DNA of 43,159 nucleotides, from positions 1-43,159 of the IMG/VR virus record IMGVR_UViG_3300025652_000144, one strand, 5' to 3'. The DNA is from a virus. Below are positions 1 to 9,000 of this stretch, in pieces. The position numbers and the translations under genes are program-made. Under the pieces are notes generated by a model, which worked only from the letters and a program-made list of their open reading frames with translations, was not told the DNA's origin and made no database searches. Within the stretch, counting starts at the first letter, position 1; every line of letters starts with the position of its first letter.

Positions 1-549
1 ATCACGCTGGTAGCAGGTACAAAGCAGGACATACCCAGCGCAGGCAACCGACTGCTAAAAGTAGTCCGAAATATGTCGGACGCTACAGGAAGTGCTACAG
101 GCAAACGAGCTGTACGGTTAGTAGACCGAGAAGTACTCGACTCACAAACGCCCAACTGGCACGACGCAACTTTATCAGCTAGCACTGACGCGGCGCATAC
201 GACTATCGTCAAACACTATGTTTATGATGAGGCCAACCCACGTAATTTTTACGTGTATCCAGGCGTGGACGGCACTAGTAGTTTCTTAGAAATTATTTAC
301 TCCGCTAACCCGTCTATCGTTTCTGAAGGCGGAGATTTAAGTATCCCTGACATCTACGCTAACGCAGTGCTTAACTACGTTTTGTACATGGCATATATGA
401 AAGATGCGGATTTTGCGGCTAATTCTCAGCGCGCGCAAACGCACTACCAACTGTTCAGCTCATCTGTACTAGGTAAAGGCGCGGTTGACGTACAAACTAC
501 TCCTAACCAACCGACAGGTTCAATGATGCCTACAGGCGTTCCCGTGTAA
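1..549 (+). CDS. phage adaptor-like protein (DUF6682-type), 5'-truncated by window edge
   Basis: The reading frame is open from base 1, before the first ATG at 73, so the gene starts outside the window; 182 residues are visible. The visible N-terminus (ITLVAGTKQDIPSAGNRLL) followed by VVRNM, with a later NFYVYPGV segment, resembles the DUF6682/adaptor proteins found between capsid and tail genes of podovirus-like phages. By analogy it would form the head-to-tail connection below the portal. It lies 14 nt before a gene whose C-terminal part also looks adaptor-like. The end is supported by a TAA stop at 547-549. The family assignment rests on residue patterns only. Confidence 0.6.
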   Translation: MTLVAGTKQDIPSAGNRLLKVVRNMSDATGSATGKRAVRLVDREVLDSQTPNWHDATLSASTDAAHTTIVKHYVYDEANPRNFYVYPGVDGTSSFLEIIYSANPSIVSEGGDLSIPDIYANAVLNYVLYMAYMKDADFAANSQRAQTHYQLFSSSVLGKGAVDVQTTPNQPTGSMMPTGVPV

Positions 550-563
550 CGTTAGGATAGAGT

Positions 564-2567
564 ATGGCAATTAACTGGGATACATTAGAAAGAGATTTTT
601 CTGGCTTAACAGACGGGCAGAACATTGGTAAATTCTCTGGCGACCTGAATGTACAAAACCCTATTACCCCTGATAATAAGAAATTCAGCTATTGGGGAGA
701 GAAGGGTAGAGGTGACTTAGCGGGTTACGGAACAGAGGGTGATACAGGCATTACCCGTGGCGGGCTAAGAGACAGCTCTGCTCGCCTAGTTATAGCACAA
801 GGTTGGGATGGCCTTGCTGCAGAAGGCCCGTACTGGTCATGGGGTAGTAGACCAACCACAGGGCAGTTTGGGGGTGGACTCAGCTTTGACACACCTTTGG
901 GCAAAGGCCAAACGATGCACGCTGGGGTGTGGATGTATGTCCCTGCGGATTTTGATTTCAGAGCAACACCAGGTTTTTTAAAGACGCTTCGTTTTACTAG
1001 AGACGAGACCGGCGGGAAGATGGAAATCCAGCCATTTGCAGACCTTAGTGACGGAACACTGACAGGGTGGAACTTACAAGATGAGGATTTCCAACCAGCT
1101 GGAGGAGGAGGCCGCGATACTTCAAGAGTTTTAATAAAAGGCCAATGGAATTTTATTGCATTTTCTGCCTACCTTACAGACGTAACGTCAGAGGTTAGAA
1201 AAAGACTTTGGATTAACGACGAACTGACCTACGAACAAATAGGAGAGACCAACGGCACTTTAACGGCGAGGTGGTACAACAACGGGTGGCAGACAGATAA
1301 TCACCCATCGACTACTTTCAGAACACTGAACAGTGCTACTGATGCAGTTAACGGAATGATGGTCTTTACATATTGGAACGGTGGAATACCTACAACCGCA
1401 ACTTCACCCTGGCCTTCAAATAGAGGAACATACCCTGTACAGGATCAAGCATTAAACATAGACAGTGTCGTAGTCCACACTAATGAAGCGGATCTGGGAA
1501 CAGATGCTTCTGGTAATAAATACATAGCATCAACAGATGTTTTCCCAACCAACTCGACAGTGGATCAAGTAGCGCCCACCCTATCAAGCCCCACTGGTAC
1601 TAAGACAGGCACAACAACAGCAACAGGCACTGTCACTACAAATGAAGGTAACGGTACGCTGTATTGGCTAGTAGATACAAGCCCTACGACCGTTCAAGCA
1701 ACAGTCTTGAGTACAGGCGCTACACAGGCAGTCAGCTCGACAGGCGAAAAGGTTGTCTACGCAACAGGACTACCCACCAGCACCTTACAGTATTTCCACT
1801 TCGTCCATAAGGATGCAGCGGGGAATGACTCAGCCGTTACGCACTCGGGCTCTTTTACTACAGACGCAGCAGCGCCAGTTGACAATAATGAGTCCAGTAA
1901 CACGCTTTACGAAGCACTTTTACCCAGCATTATACCAATGGTTCCTGCTTGTTCAGACACGCTGATCGAGAACAGCATCCGTTCAGCTGTGGTAGAGCTG
2001 TGCGAGAAGTCTGAGGTTTATCAAACAGAGCAGATTATAGCGTCAACCAGCGGTGTGTATGACTACACGCTGACCGCGCCCGCTGACACAGCGATAGAAA
2101 AAATACTTTCTATACAGTACAACGGCGTCGACCTAGAGCCCATCACCCCCGCGTTACTTGATCAGCGCCTACCTAAGTGGCGCACAGAGCCCGGCGAGCC
2201 TCAGTATTACGTTAAGACAAGCTCAAGCACAGTTCGTATTGCACCAGCTCCATCTACCGGCGCTACAGATGCGCTCTTGTTACGCCTTATATTGAAACCT
2301 ACTCACACTAGCACAAGCTGTGATGACGACGTGATGAATGATTATCGCGACACAATCATCAACGGCGCGCTGTTTAGATTATTACGACTACCTAGCAAGG
2401 ACTGGACTGATTATTCAGCCGCCAGTGTTTACGGGTCTTTATTCACAGAGCAGCTCGTTGACGCAGAAAGACGCGCACGATCAGCTGACACAGGAGTAGC
2501 AAGGAAAGTAAATTATGGCGGAATTAAAAGCAGGCGATATAGACGCGGTTACCGATCCATCCGTTAG
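564..2567 (+). CDS. virion protein: lectin-like + FN3-like + adaptor-like fusion (667 aa)
   Basis: The start ATG has AGGA eight bases upstream. Three regions can be read. Residues about 60-310 look like a concanavalin/laminin-G type beta-sandwich (for example HAGVWMYVP and QWNFIAFSAYL). Residues about 335-435 are Thr/Ser-rich and resemble a fibronectin III or Ig-like fold ending in HSGSFTTDAAAP. Residues about 440-667 (SNTLYEALLPSIIPMVPACS onward) are helical and resemble a tail-adaptor subunit. The combination suggests a connector protein displaying a sugar-binding head on the virion surface; that role is inference. The 3' end overlaps the next gene by 53 nt in another frame, so the basic C-terminus (KSRRYRRGYRSIR) is encoded within the overlap. 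Confidence 0.6.
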   Translation: MAINWDTLERDFSGLTDGQNIGKFSGDLNVQNPITPDNKKFSYWGEKGRGDLAGYGTEGDTGITRGGLRDSSARLVIAQGWDGLAAEGPYWSWGSRPTTGQFGGGLSFDTPLGKGQTMHAGVWMYVPADFDFRATPGFLKTLRFTRDETGGKMEIQPFADLSDGTLTGWNLQDEDFQPAGGGGRDTSRVLIKGQWNFIAFSAYLTDVTSEVRKRLWINDELTYEQIGETNGTLTARWYNNGWQTDNHPSTTFRTLNSATDAVNGMMVFTYWNGGIPTTATSPWPSNRGTYPVQDQALNIDSVVVHTNEADLGTDASGNKYIASTDVFPTNSTVDQVAPTLSSPTGTKTGTTTATGTVTTNEGNGTLYWLVDTSPTTVQATVLSTGATQAVSSTGEKVVYATGLPTSTLQYFHFVHKDAAGNDSAVTHSGSFTTDAAAPVDNNESSNTLYEALLPSIIPMVPACSDTLIENSIRSAVVELCEKSEVYQTEQIIASTSGVYDYTLTAPADTAIEKILSIQYNGVDLEPITPALLDQRLPKWRTEPGEPQYYVKTSSSTVRIAPAPSTGATDALLLRLILKPTHTSTSCDDDVMNDYRDTIINGALFRLLRLPSKDWTDYSAASVYGSLFTEQLVDAERRARSADTGVARKVNYGGIKSRRYRRGYRSIR

Positions 2568-2952
2568 TGATATACGCGACGAGTGGAACTGGGTCAGGCC
2601 TGGTATAGAAGAGCTGCTAGCGGCGCAACCGCAGTTAACTTACAGACCAGAAGATGTTTATGCAAAGTGCGTAAACGGCGACGCGGTCTTATGGACAACC
2701 GACGAAGGTTTTTTAGTTACTAACGTTCTCTACGACGAATACAGCAAGGACAAAATATTTTTTATCTGGATCGCGTGGGCAAAAAAAAGAGGGGGCGCTA
2801 ACGGAATTAAGCACGTACCTTTTTTCTGCACAGAAGCGAAAAAAGCAGGGTTAAACAAAATACAGTTTCAATCTAAGACAGACGCCCCTATTGATTTTTT
2901 TACTAAAAATGGGTGGCAAGTAGATACGATAGTTTACACACGAGGTTTGTAA
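2515..2952 (+). CDS. GNAT-like acetyltransferase-fold protein (145 aa)
   Basis: The start ATG is preceded by AAGGA at a spacing of nine and lies inside the end of the previous gene. The layout matches a small GNAT fold: a helical N-terminus, strands around DAVLWTTDEGFLVTNVLY, then IFFIWIAWAKK, a helix KHVPFFCTEAKKAG, and a final IDFFTKNGWQVDTIVYTRGL, which resembles the GNAT ending with F..K.GF. A classical acetyl-CoA loop (Q/RxxGxG/A) is not clear; the nearest stretch is KKRGGANGIKH. Similar small proteins sit among tail genes of many podophages. An enzymatic function is uncertain; it may be structural. Confidence 0.5.
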   Translation: MAELKAGDIDAVTDPSVSDIRDEWNWVRPGIEELLAAQPQLTYRPEDVYAKCVNGDAVLWTTDEGFLVTNVLYDEYSKDKIFFIWIAWAKKRGGANGIKHVPFFCTEAKKAGLNKIQFQSKTDAPIDFFTKNGWQVDTIVYTRGL

Positions 2953-3521
2953 TGGGCGGCAGTTCACCAAAACAACACACATCAGCAGCCGAAGAAGTCA
3001 ACGCCAAAGTCGGGCTTGCGAAAAAGAAGTTCTTCAACGCGAACCTAGACCCGCTAAACCAAATGGAAATGGAGGACGCGGCGACTGATAAGATGAAAAA
3101 CACGTTAAGAAACCGCAGCGCGGCCGACGCTATGCAGACGATGACGGCTAACCCCCAGTTAAGCCAGGTTATGGATCTAGGTAGGGCCGCCGAAATGTCT
3201 AAAGGTTTACAGGGCCAACTCGGTAACGCTACCCGCAAGGCAGGCGAAATACAGAACACTCGGCTAGCTGGAGCCATAGGCGTGGCCGAAGGACAACAAG
3301 CTGACAACTCCCAAGCGATGACGACCCTCGCTAACTTAGGCGCATCCGAGCAACTCCAAAAAATGCAAAATAGAGAATTAAAACGAAGCTCCAACATGAA
3401 AGCAGCCGGAGGAATTCTAGGCGCTGGACTGCAGAAAAAGTTCGGTGGCGAAGGGAAAGATAATTGGTTCACCAAAGGGCGCGATGGTATGGCGGCGCTT
3501 AAAGGCGCGGGGTTATATTAA
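2952..3521 (+). CDS. small internal virion protein candidate (189 aa)
   Basis: I place the start at the ATG of a TAATG overlap with the preceding stop, giving MGGSSPKQHTSAAEEVN; GAGG lies seven bases upstream. The frame stays open 39 nt further up, but that would push the start into the previous gene without a ribosome site. The protein is Ala/Gln/Met-rich, strongly helical, with a short glycine/alanine segment near residue 155 (AAGGILGAGLQKKFG). Position and composition match the small internal core proteins (T7 gp14 role) that precede the large ejection proteins in podoviruses. No catalytic motif is seen. The assignment rests mostly on context. Confidence 0.5.
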   Translation: MGGSSPKQHTSAAEEVNAKVGLAKKKFFNANLDPLNQMEMEDAATDKMKNTLRNRSAADAMQTMTANPQLSQVMDLGRAAEMSKGLQGQLGNATRKAGEIQNTRLAGAIGVAEGQQADNSQAMTTLANLGASEQLQKMQNRELKRSSNMKAAGGILGAGLQKKFGGEGKDNWFTKGRDGMAALKGAGLY

Positions 3522-4108
3522 TGGGGATGAGACCAGTATCGACGATCGCCAATAAGGCGGCTCAGAGCTCTTACGGCAACGGCGGGATAACCTACAGCGA
3601 CAGCACGGGCGGCGCGGACAGAGCCTTAGCACAGATGACGCAGATAGATTATCAGCGGTATCTTGATGTCTACCGTCCTAAAGAACTTGAGTTAATAGAA
3701 AAGGCGAAGACAGACACTTCACTAATCGACCAAGCGAAGTCCGACCTCGAGACCACTAACCCTTTAATGCAAGGCGTTGCAGACCGTACCGCTAGTCGCT
3801 ATGGCGCGACACTTACGCCCATGCAGCAGAAGCAGCAAAAGCTGACCCTAGACAGGGGCAACTTATTAGGCGGTATCCAAGGCATATCTGACGCAAGAAT
3901 CGCGCAACAGGATCAGAACCGCGCATTGATGGGCGACTTAATAAACATTGGGCAAGACGTAAATCGTTCGTCGCTAGGTCAGATGCAGGCGGCGGCAACA
4001 AACGAAGTTAACCGAAAAAATGCAAACTCTTCCGCTAGGGCAGCACGCCGAGCGCAAAACACACAGATGGCAGCGTCGTTAGCGATGTTTGCTATATTTG
4101 CTTTATAG
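3521..4108 (+). CDS. small internal virion protein candidate with C-terminal hydrophobic end (195 aa)
   Basis: It starts at the ATG of a TAATG overlap. The protein is helical and Gln/Ala/Asp-rich with long heptad-like stretches and ends in a short hydrophobic segment (MAASLAMFAIFAL). Such a tail could insert in the host inner membrane during DNA ejection, as proposed for small core proteins of podoviruses. Together with its neighbours it forms a tandem of ejection-type genes of rising size (189, 195, 644 and 2131 residues). No enzymatic motif is visible; the role comes from context. Confidence 0.5.
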   Translation: MGMRPVSTIANKAAQSSYGNGGITYSDSTGGADRALAQMTQIDYQRYLDVYRPKELELIEKAKTDTSLIDQAKSDLETTNPLMQGVADRTASRYGATLTPMQQKQQKLTLDRGNLLGGIQGISDARIAQQDQNRALMGDLINIGQDVNRSSLGQMQAAATNEVNRKNANSSARAARRAQNTQMAASLAMFAIFAL

Positions 4109-4117
4109 GTAAGTAAA

Positions 4118-6052
4118 ATGGCCACAGTTCCACAACACCCTTTTATGCAAGGCCTTAGCGGCGGAATAAGCGCGGGCCAACGCTACGAGGCTCTTCAGTC
4201 GAGCGGCAACACGAATGCCATAAATGCTCGAGCCGCTGCATATAAACAGCAGTCTTTAGAGAACGAGGACTTATTAAACCAACGATACAACGAACTTAAT
4301 CAGGCAGGGTATATAACTGGCAACAGCTTTGACAAAGCGAAGTTCGCCGCTGCCCTAGAAAACAACGACCCTAACGCCGTACAACTAGCAAGTCGTTTTG
4401 CTAACGAAGCCAACCCAAACAAAGATTTTACGTTTAATTCTTTAAGTGAAGCACCCCCTTCGGAAGACGGAGTCAAGCGGTTTACTGTCGGCGGCGAGTG
4501 GGCCAAAGAAAACCCAGTCCAAAAAGGCATGAGGTTTTTAACCGGAAAAGGATCGGCGCGCGACGAAGACCCGGTCGAGTTCGGCACAGCAGAAGAGATA
4601 GCCCAGCAAGTTAGTACCCGTTTCAACGTTATGAGAAACAGGCCAGGCGTCGCTGGAAAAACACGTAATATAAGCGCAATGAACAAAATCGACGACTCCC
4701 AGGATAGAGTGGAGCAAGCGACCGGTAAGGTGCAAGCTCTTGTCGAGGACACAATCGCCCTAATCGACGACCCAGAACTGTTACGCGAAGTGCAGTTGGG
4801 ACTAGGCCGGATTACAGACCCGCAGGAAAGATTAGACGCCTTAAGAACGTGGGCGAGCGAGCTGTCAAACGCTCCTGATGAAATGGTGCCACCCGAAGCT
4901 AAAGAAGCCCTAGCGCAAACGACGCAAGAAGCCCTCGCAGAACTCTCATCTGCGCAGCAAGCTCCTGCAGGTAAAGAAGAAGACCGAGTGCCTAAAGGCC
5001 CAATGTCTGCGGAACAGGTACGCGCTAATGTCGCCTCCGACACAACACCTGAGCCTGCAGTATTCGGCACAATAGAGACTATAGAAGATAACGCAAGCTC
5101 CGCAGAGGACGCCGAACAACAAACCAAAAAAGCCATACGCGAAGAAGATATAAGCGAAGTTCAAAACTGGCTCAAAGAAAACAACATAACCAAGTTAGAA
5201 GACGTGGTAAAACTAGAGCGAAAAACGCAACAAAGTCTTCGAGCCTATCTCTCGCAGTACGCTGTTACCGATGCGCAAAAAAATGATTTCCAAAAGAAAT
5301 GGTCGAATGTTGTCGAGACAGGCCAGCAAGGGCTAAGCACAAAAGACGTCGCAAACATTAGCCAGGTTGAGCGGCAGTTTGGTCTAAATCAGAAGAACTA
5401 CAACCTCAATCGAAAAAAAGAACGGCGCTTAGAAAATGCGGCGCGGGTTGCGGCGGGCCTAAAAGTAGATGCGGCCAGAGAAAAAGTATTTAAGGACACG
5501 ATAGAGTTAGGTGAGTCGGTACAAAACGCGATGTTCACAAACACAGAAAAAGATGCGGAAGGCGCGCCTGAGTTTGAATGGAACGAAGCGTCAGTAAAGG
5601 CTCTATCCGGCCCTAATGGCGGCTTGACTAAAATGATGAACAAACTAGATGCAGCTTATCGCATGCAAGCCAATGGCAAGGCCAGCAAAGCAACTAAAGC
5701 CCGAATCGAAGAATACGAAGCAGCATTAAACGCCGGTATCAGCTCGCTCCTACAAGGCGCAGGCATGAGCGAAGACTACGGCGGTTTCCTAGCTAATTTC
5801 TGGCCTACTAAAGACGGTGGCTCACCAGAAGGAGCAGACGCAACCTACTCTAGAATTAAAGTAATAAGAGACGGCAAAGGTAACATTGTCGCTTTCAGAG
5901 CACTCGATCCGTCCTCACAAGGCGTGGTGGATGAGAAGGTTCCCGCCGCTACGTTTAAACGTATCCTAGGCGCGAGAGCATACGAGTTCTTCGAGAAACA
6001 GGTAGTTGGCGCTGAGTCAAGAGCAATGGACACAGATAGGCCTGCTACATAA
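4118..6052 (+). CDS. internal virion (ejection) protein candidate, gp15-like position (644 aa)
   Basis: The start ATG follows the previous stop by nine bases with a weak TAGGTAAG upstream. The protein is almost wholly alpha-helical and charged, rich in Glu, Lys, Gln and Ala, with coiled-coil-like stretches at roughly residues 345-480. It begins with a short ordered motif, VPQHPFMQGLSGGISAGQRY, of the kind seen at the start of large internal virion proteins. The stop overlaps the ATG of the giant downstream protein (TAATG), implying coupled synthesis. By order it takes the place of the middle ejection protein (T7 gp15). No catalytic site is seen. Confidence 0.5.
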   Translation: MATVPQHPFMQGLSGGISAGQRYEALQSSGNTNAINARAAAYKQQSLENEDLLNQRYNELNQAGYITGNSFDKAKFAAALENNDPNAVQLASRFANEANPNKDFTFNSLSEAPPSEDGVKRFTVGGEWAKENPVQKGMRFLTGKGSARDEDPVEFGTAEEIAQQVSTRFNVMRNRPGVAGKTRNISAMNKIDDSQDRVEQATGKVQALVEDTIALIDDPELLREVQLGLGRITDPQERLDALRTWASELSNAPDEMVPPEAKEALAQTTQEALAELSSAQQAPAGKEEDRVPKGPMSAEQVRANVASDTTPEPAVFGTIETIEDNASSAEDAEQQTKKAIREEDISEVQNWLKENNITKLEDVVKLERKTQQSLRAYLSQYAVTDAQKNDFQKKWSNVVETGQQGLSTKDVANISQVERQFGLNQKNYNLNRKKERRLENAARVAAGLKVDAAREKVFKDTIELGESVQNAMFTNTEKDAEGAPEFEWNEASVKALSGPNGGLTKMMNKLDAAYRMQANGKASKATKARIEEYEAALNAGISSLLQGAGMSEDYGGFLANFWPTKDGGSPEGADATYSRIKVIRDGKGNIVAFRALDPSSQGVVDEKVPAATFKRILGARAYEFFEKQVVGAESRAMDTDRPAT

Positions 6053-9000
6053 TGGCAGACTACTGGGACGAGTTCTTTGATCAAGAGGCTAACACTGTCA
6101 AACCGGCTGCCAACGAGGGCCCAGGGGAAGTTGTCCCCGAGTCCACGCTTGGCGGCACATTCGTGCGTGGACTCGACGCAGGGATGGAGACGGTCGTCGC
6201 AGACGTCGACTATGCGCAAGGCCTTGTTCAACAGTTAGTAGGTTTTGAAGATGCGGCCGCCGACAATATAGCGGCGGGTCGACAAACAGCAGAACAAGCA
6301 GGCCGAGGTTTCGAGGGCACCGAGACCACCCAAGAGTTTTTCGATAACCCCACCTTCAGTGGCTTACTAAACCAATCAGCAAAACTGTCCGGGCAGATGA
6401 CGCCGTACCTCATATCAACTGTCGCAAGTGGCGGCACAGGGGCTGTGTTAGGGGGCGTAGCAAAAGCCGGTTTAAGCGGCGCTAGCCGTATGGCCGCAAA
6501 ACGAGTCGCCCGCGACGCTGTGAATAGAACCGCTAAAGGAACGGCTACACCCGACGAAAAAGAATTAGCCGAGTTAGTTTACCAAGCACACCGCAAATCT
6601 ACCTTGAGTGGCGCAGCCAATAGCATAACCGCTAAGCGCAGTATTCTGGCTGGAGCAGGCGCTAGCGAATACACGTCGATGTCCGGCGCTAACTTCGCTG
6701 AGAACTTAGAGATAGATGGACTAAGTAAAGACGACGCAGCGTTGCGCGCCGGGGCTGTCGCAATCCCTCAAGCATTAATCGGCGTTGGCGGCGAAGCTGC
6801 AATAGCCAAAACTTTCCTAGACCGCGTTGGTAAGGTAGCTAAAGCACGAGGATCTGACGGGTCAATATTCGGAAACCTAGCAAAAGAGGTGGGGCGAGGC
6901 GCAATAAAATCAGCCTCTGTTGAAGGTGTAACTGAGGTCGCCCAGGAAGGCTTGCAGACAGCACAGCGCATGCAGGTAGACGAAGAATACACGAAAGAAG
7001 ACGCGTTAATGCGACTAGGCGAAGCGGCGTTCGGTGGTTTTATAGGCGGCGGATCAATGGGGGCAGCAGGCGGATCTCTGGTCAGTAGCGCCTCGTCGGT
7101 AAAATCCATAATGCAGCAGGCAGGCGAGTTCATTGAAAGCGCCCGCGAACAAAGGCTAGACCAAGATATAAACCGTGAACAGTACGGTGATATGAACCCG
7201 TTCACTACGGAAAAAGAATCTAAGCAGACTATAGACGCGCAGATTGCCGCTATGCAGGACGAGACTACCGAACGTGATAGCGTCTGGATAGCCGGTAACA
7301 CCCCAGAATATGACATTCCTGAAAATGGACAAGTCACAACACTAGATATTGACGGCGAAGAACACTACGCAGCTTTCGTACCGGGGCGCGGCACAATAAT
7401 ATCGAAGTTCTCCGACACCGTAGAATCCGTAGTCCAAGACAACGCGACTGATGATGTACTGCAGCAAGTATTAGGTTACAGCGACGGCAAAGTCGCAGGC
7501 GCAGATGTGGTTATCCAAGTCAAAGACGTAAACGGGCGCGTCGTATGGGAACAAGCCACAACAGAAGACAACGTAAGTGCGGCCTACGCAGCTGGCGACA
7601 GACAGGTGCCTAAAGGCGGCAGCATAGAACGAAAAACTGTAGAGCAAGCATTAGAAGAAAGAAAAAAACTGGTTGACGAAGAACAGGGCCCTAACGTCAG
7701 AAACATTGATATGGAAGACGAAGACGGGGAAGGCGTCCTAGCGAAATTTAAAAGAGAGAAATACCAACAAGAGGAAGACCAGAAGTTAGACGAAAATATA
7801 GAAGGTAGGGGTATCACACGCGAGGACGTCTTCGCAGCTGAACAAGAACTAAGAGAAGAATTCGCTATCCTGAAAGAAAAGGCTAACAAATTAAAAAGAG
7901 AAAAAAGGGACGCGAAAACACCGGGTGCATTAGTCCGCGCAGATACGAAACAAAAAGCCCTCGCCAAGCAGATGAAAGCGCTTAAAGAACAAAAACAAGA
8001 GCTGGATAAACTGCAGCGAGACTACCGCTTTAATACTGATGATGACAAAGTCGAAGTAGACGTTGACCGCGAATTCGGCCCGGACAGCGGGTTCACGGTC
8101 GCAGAAGAAGGCGGTTTCAAAAACGTCGTGCCCGAAACAGTTACGACTACAACAGGCCCCGACGGTAAAGGTAAAAAAACCACACGTATAAAACTAGACG
8201 AAGACGGTAACCCAGTCCCGTTTAAATACCAGCGCCGTAAATCTCGTAAGAAATACCCAGAGACCCAATCAATTAGGGGGAGATTTAAACAGGTATTCAA
8301 AGACGCGTACCCCGAAATAAACTTCCGGTTCAAGCAGTTTGCAGATATGCCGGACAGCGTCCTGAAAAAAGCTGTAGAACTCCAAGAAGAAAGTCCAGAC
8401 ACCCTCATCCGTGTGGTCGAAAATGAAGATGGCAGCTTCGGCATAGAACAGTCAGCCTTGCCACCTGAAATGCGCTCGCAGCCAGAAATCCCAAGATCAG
8501 GTGGCATACCACAAAAACCGTCTGAGCTCCTCGTACCCACCGTGGCCGTGCGACTGAAAGAGGAATTAAACAAGGCCACAAAAAGTGTCTACGCTAAGTT
8601 CCGCGCGGGTAAAAAAGGCGGGAGAGTTTTACTAAAAAAAGGCGAGCAAACCACCGTCCGTGGGCCTGACTCAGATAAGGACATACCCGTTAATTTAGCG
8701 GACTTAGTTAAGTTTGGGCAACGCATACAAGAAGGCGACACCCGAGGACTTTTCACCCAAGGCGGGCGAATGAGAGCAGGCCGAAACGGGTTAATGGCGG
8801 TTTTGTCTGAGCTAACCGCGCAAGGCTACGAAGTAAAAATCGGCGGGGTGACGATAACAACAGAACTCCTTGATAACCTAGCCCGCGCGAAGAAAAAATA
8901 CGGTCGAGACCAGGCGGTAGCGATCAAAAACGGCGAGGATAAGCCCCCGGAACCAGCCATATTAACTCAGTTTGATCGACTGGCTACATTCAGTAGCGGC

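Noticed and set aside
4300-5136. A 278-codon open frame on the minus strand
   Set aside because: It lies wholly inside the 644-residue internal virion gene, is Ser/Ala/Cys-rich without domain features, has no ribosome site, and is a frame shadow. The same holds for other minus-strand frames across 1-26 kb.
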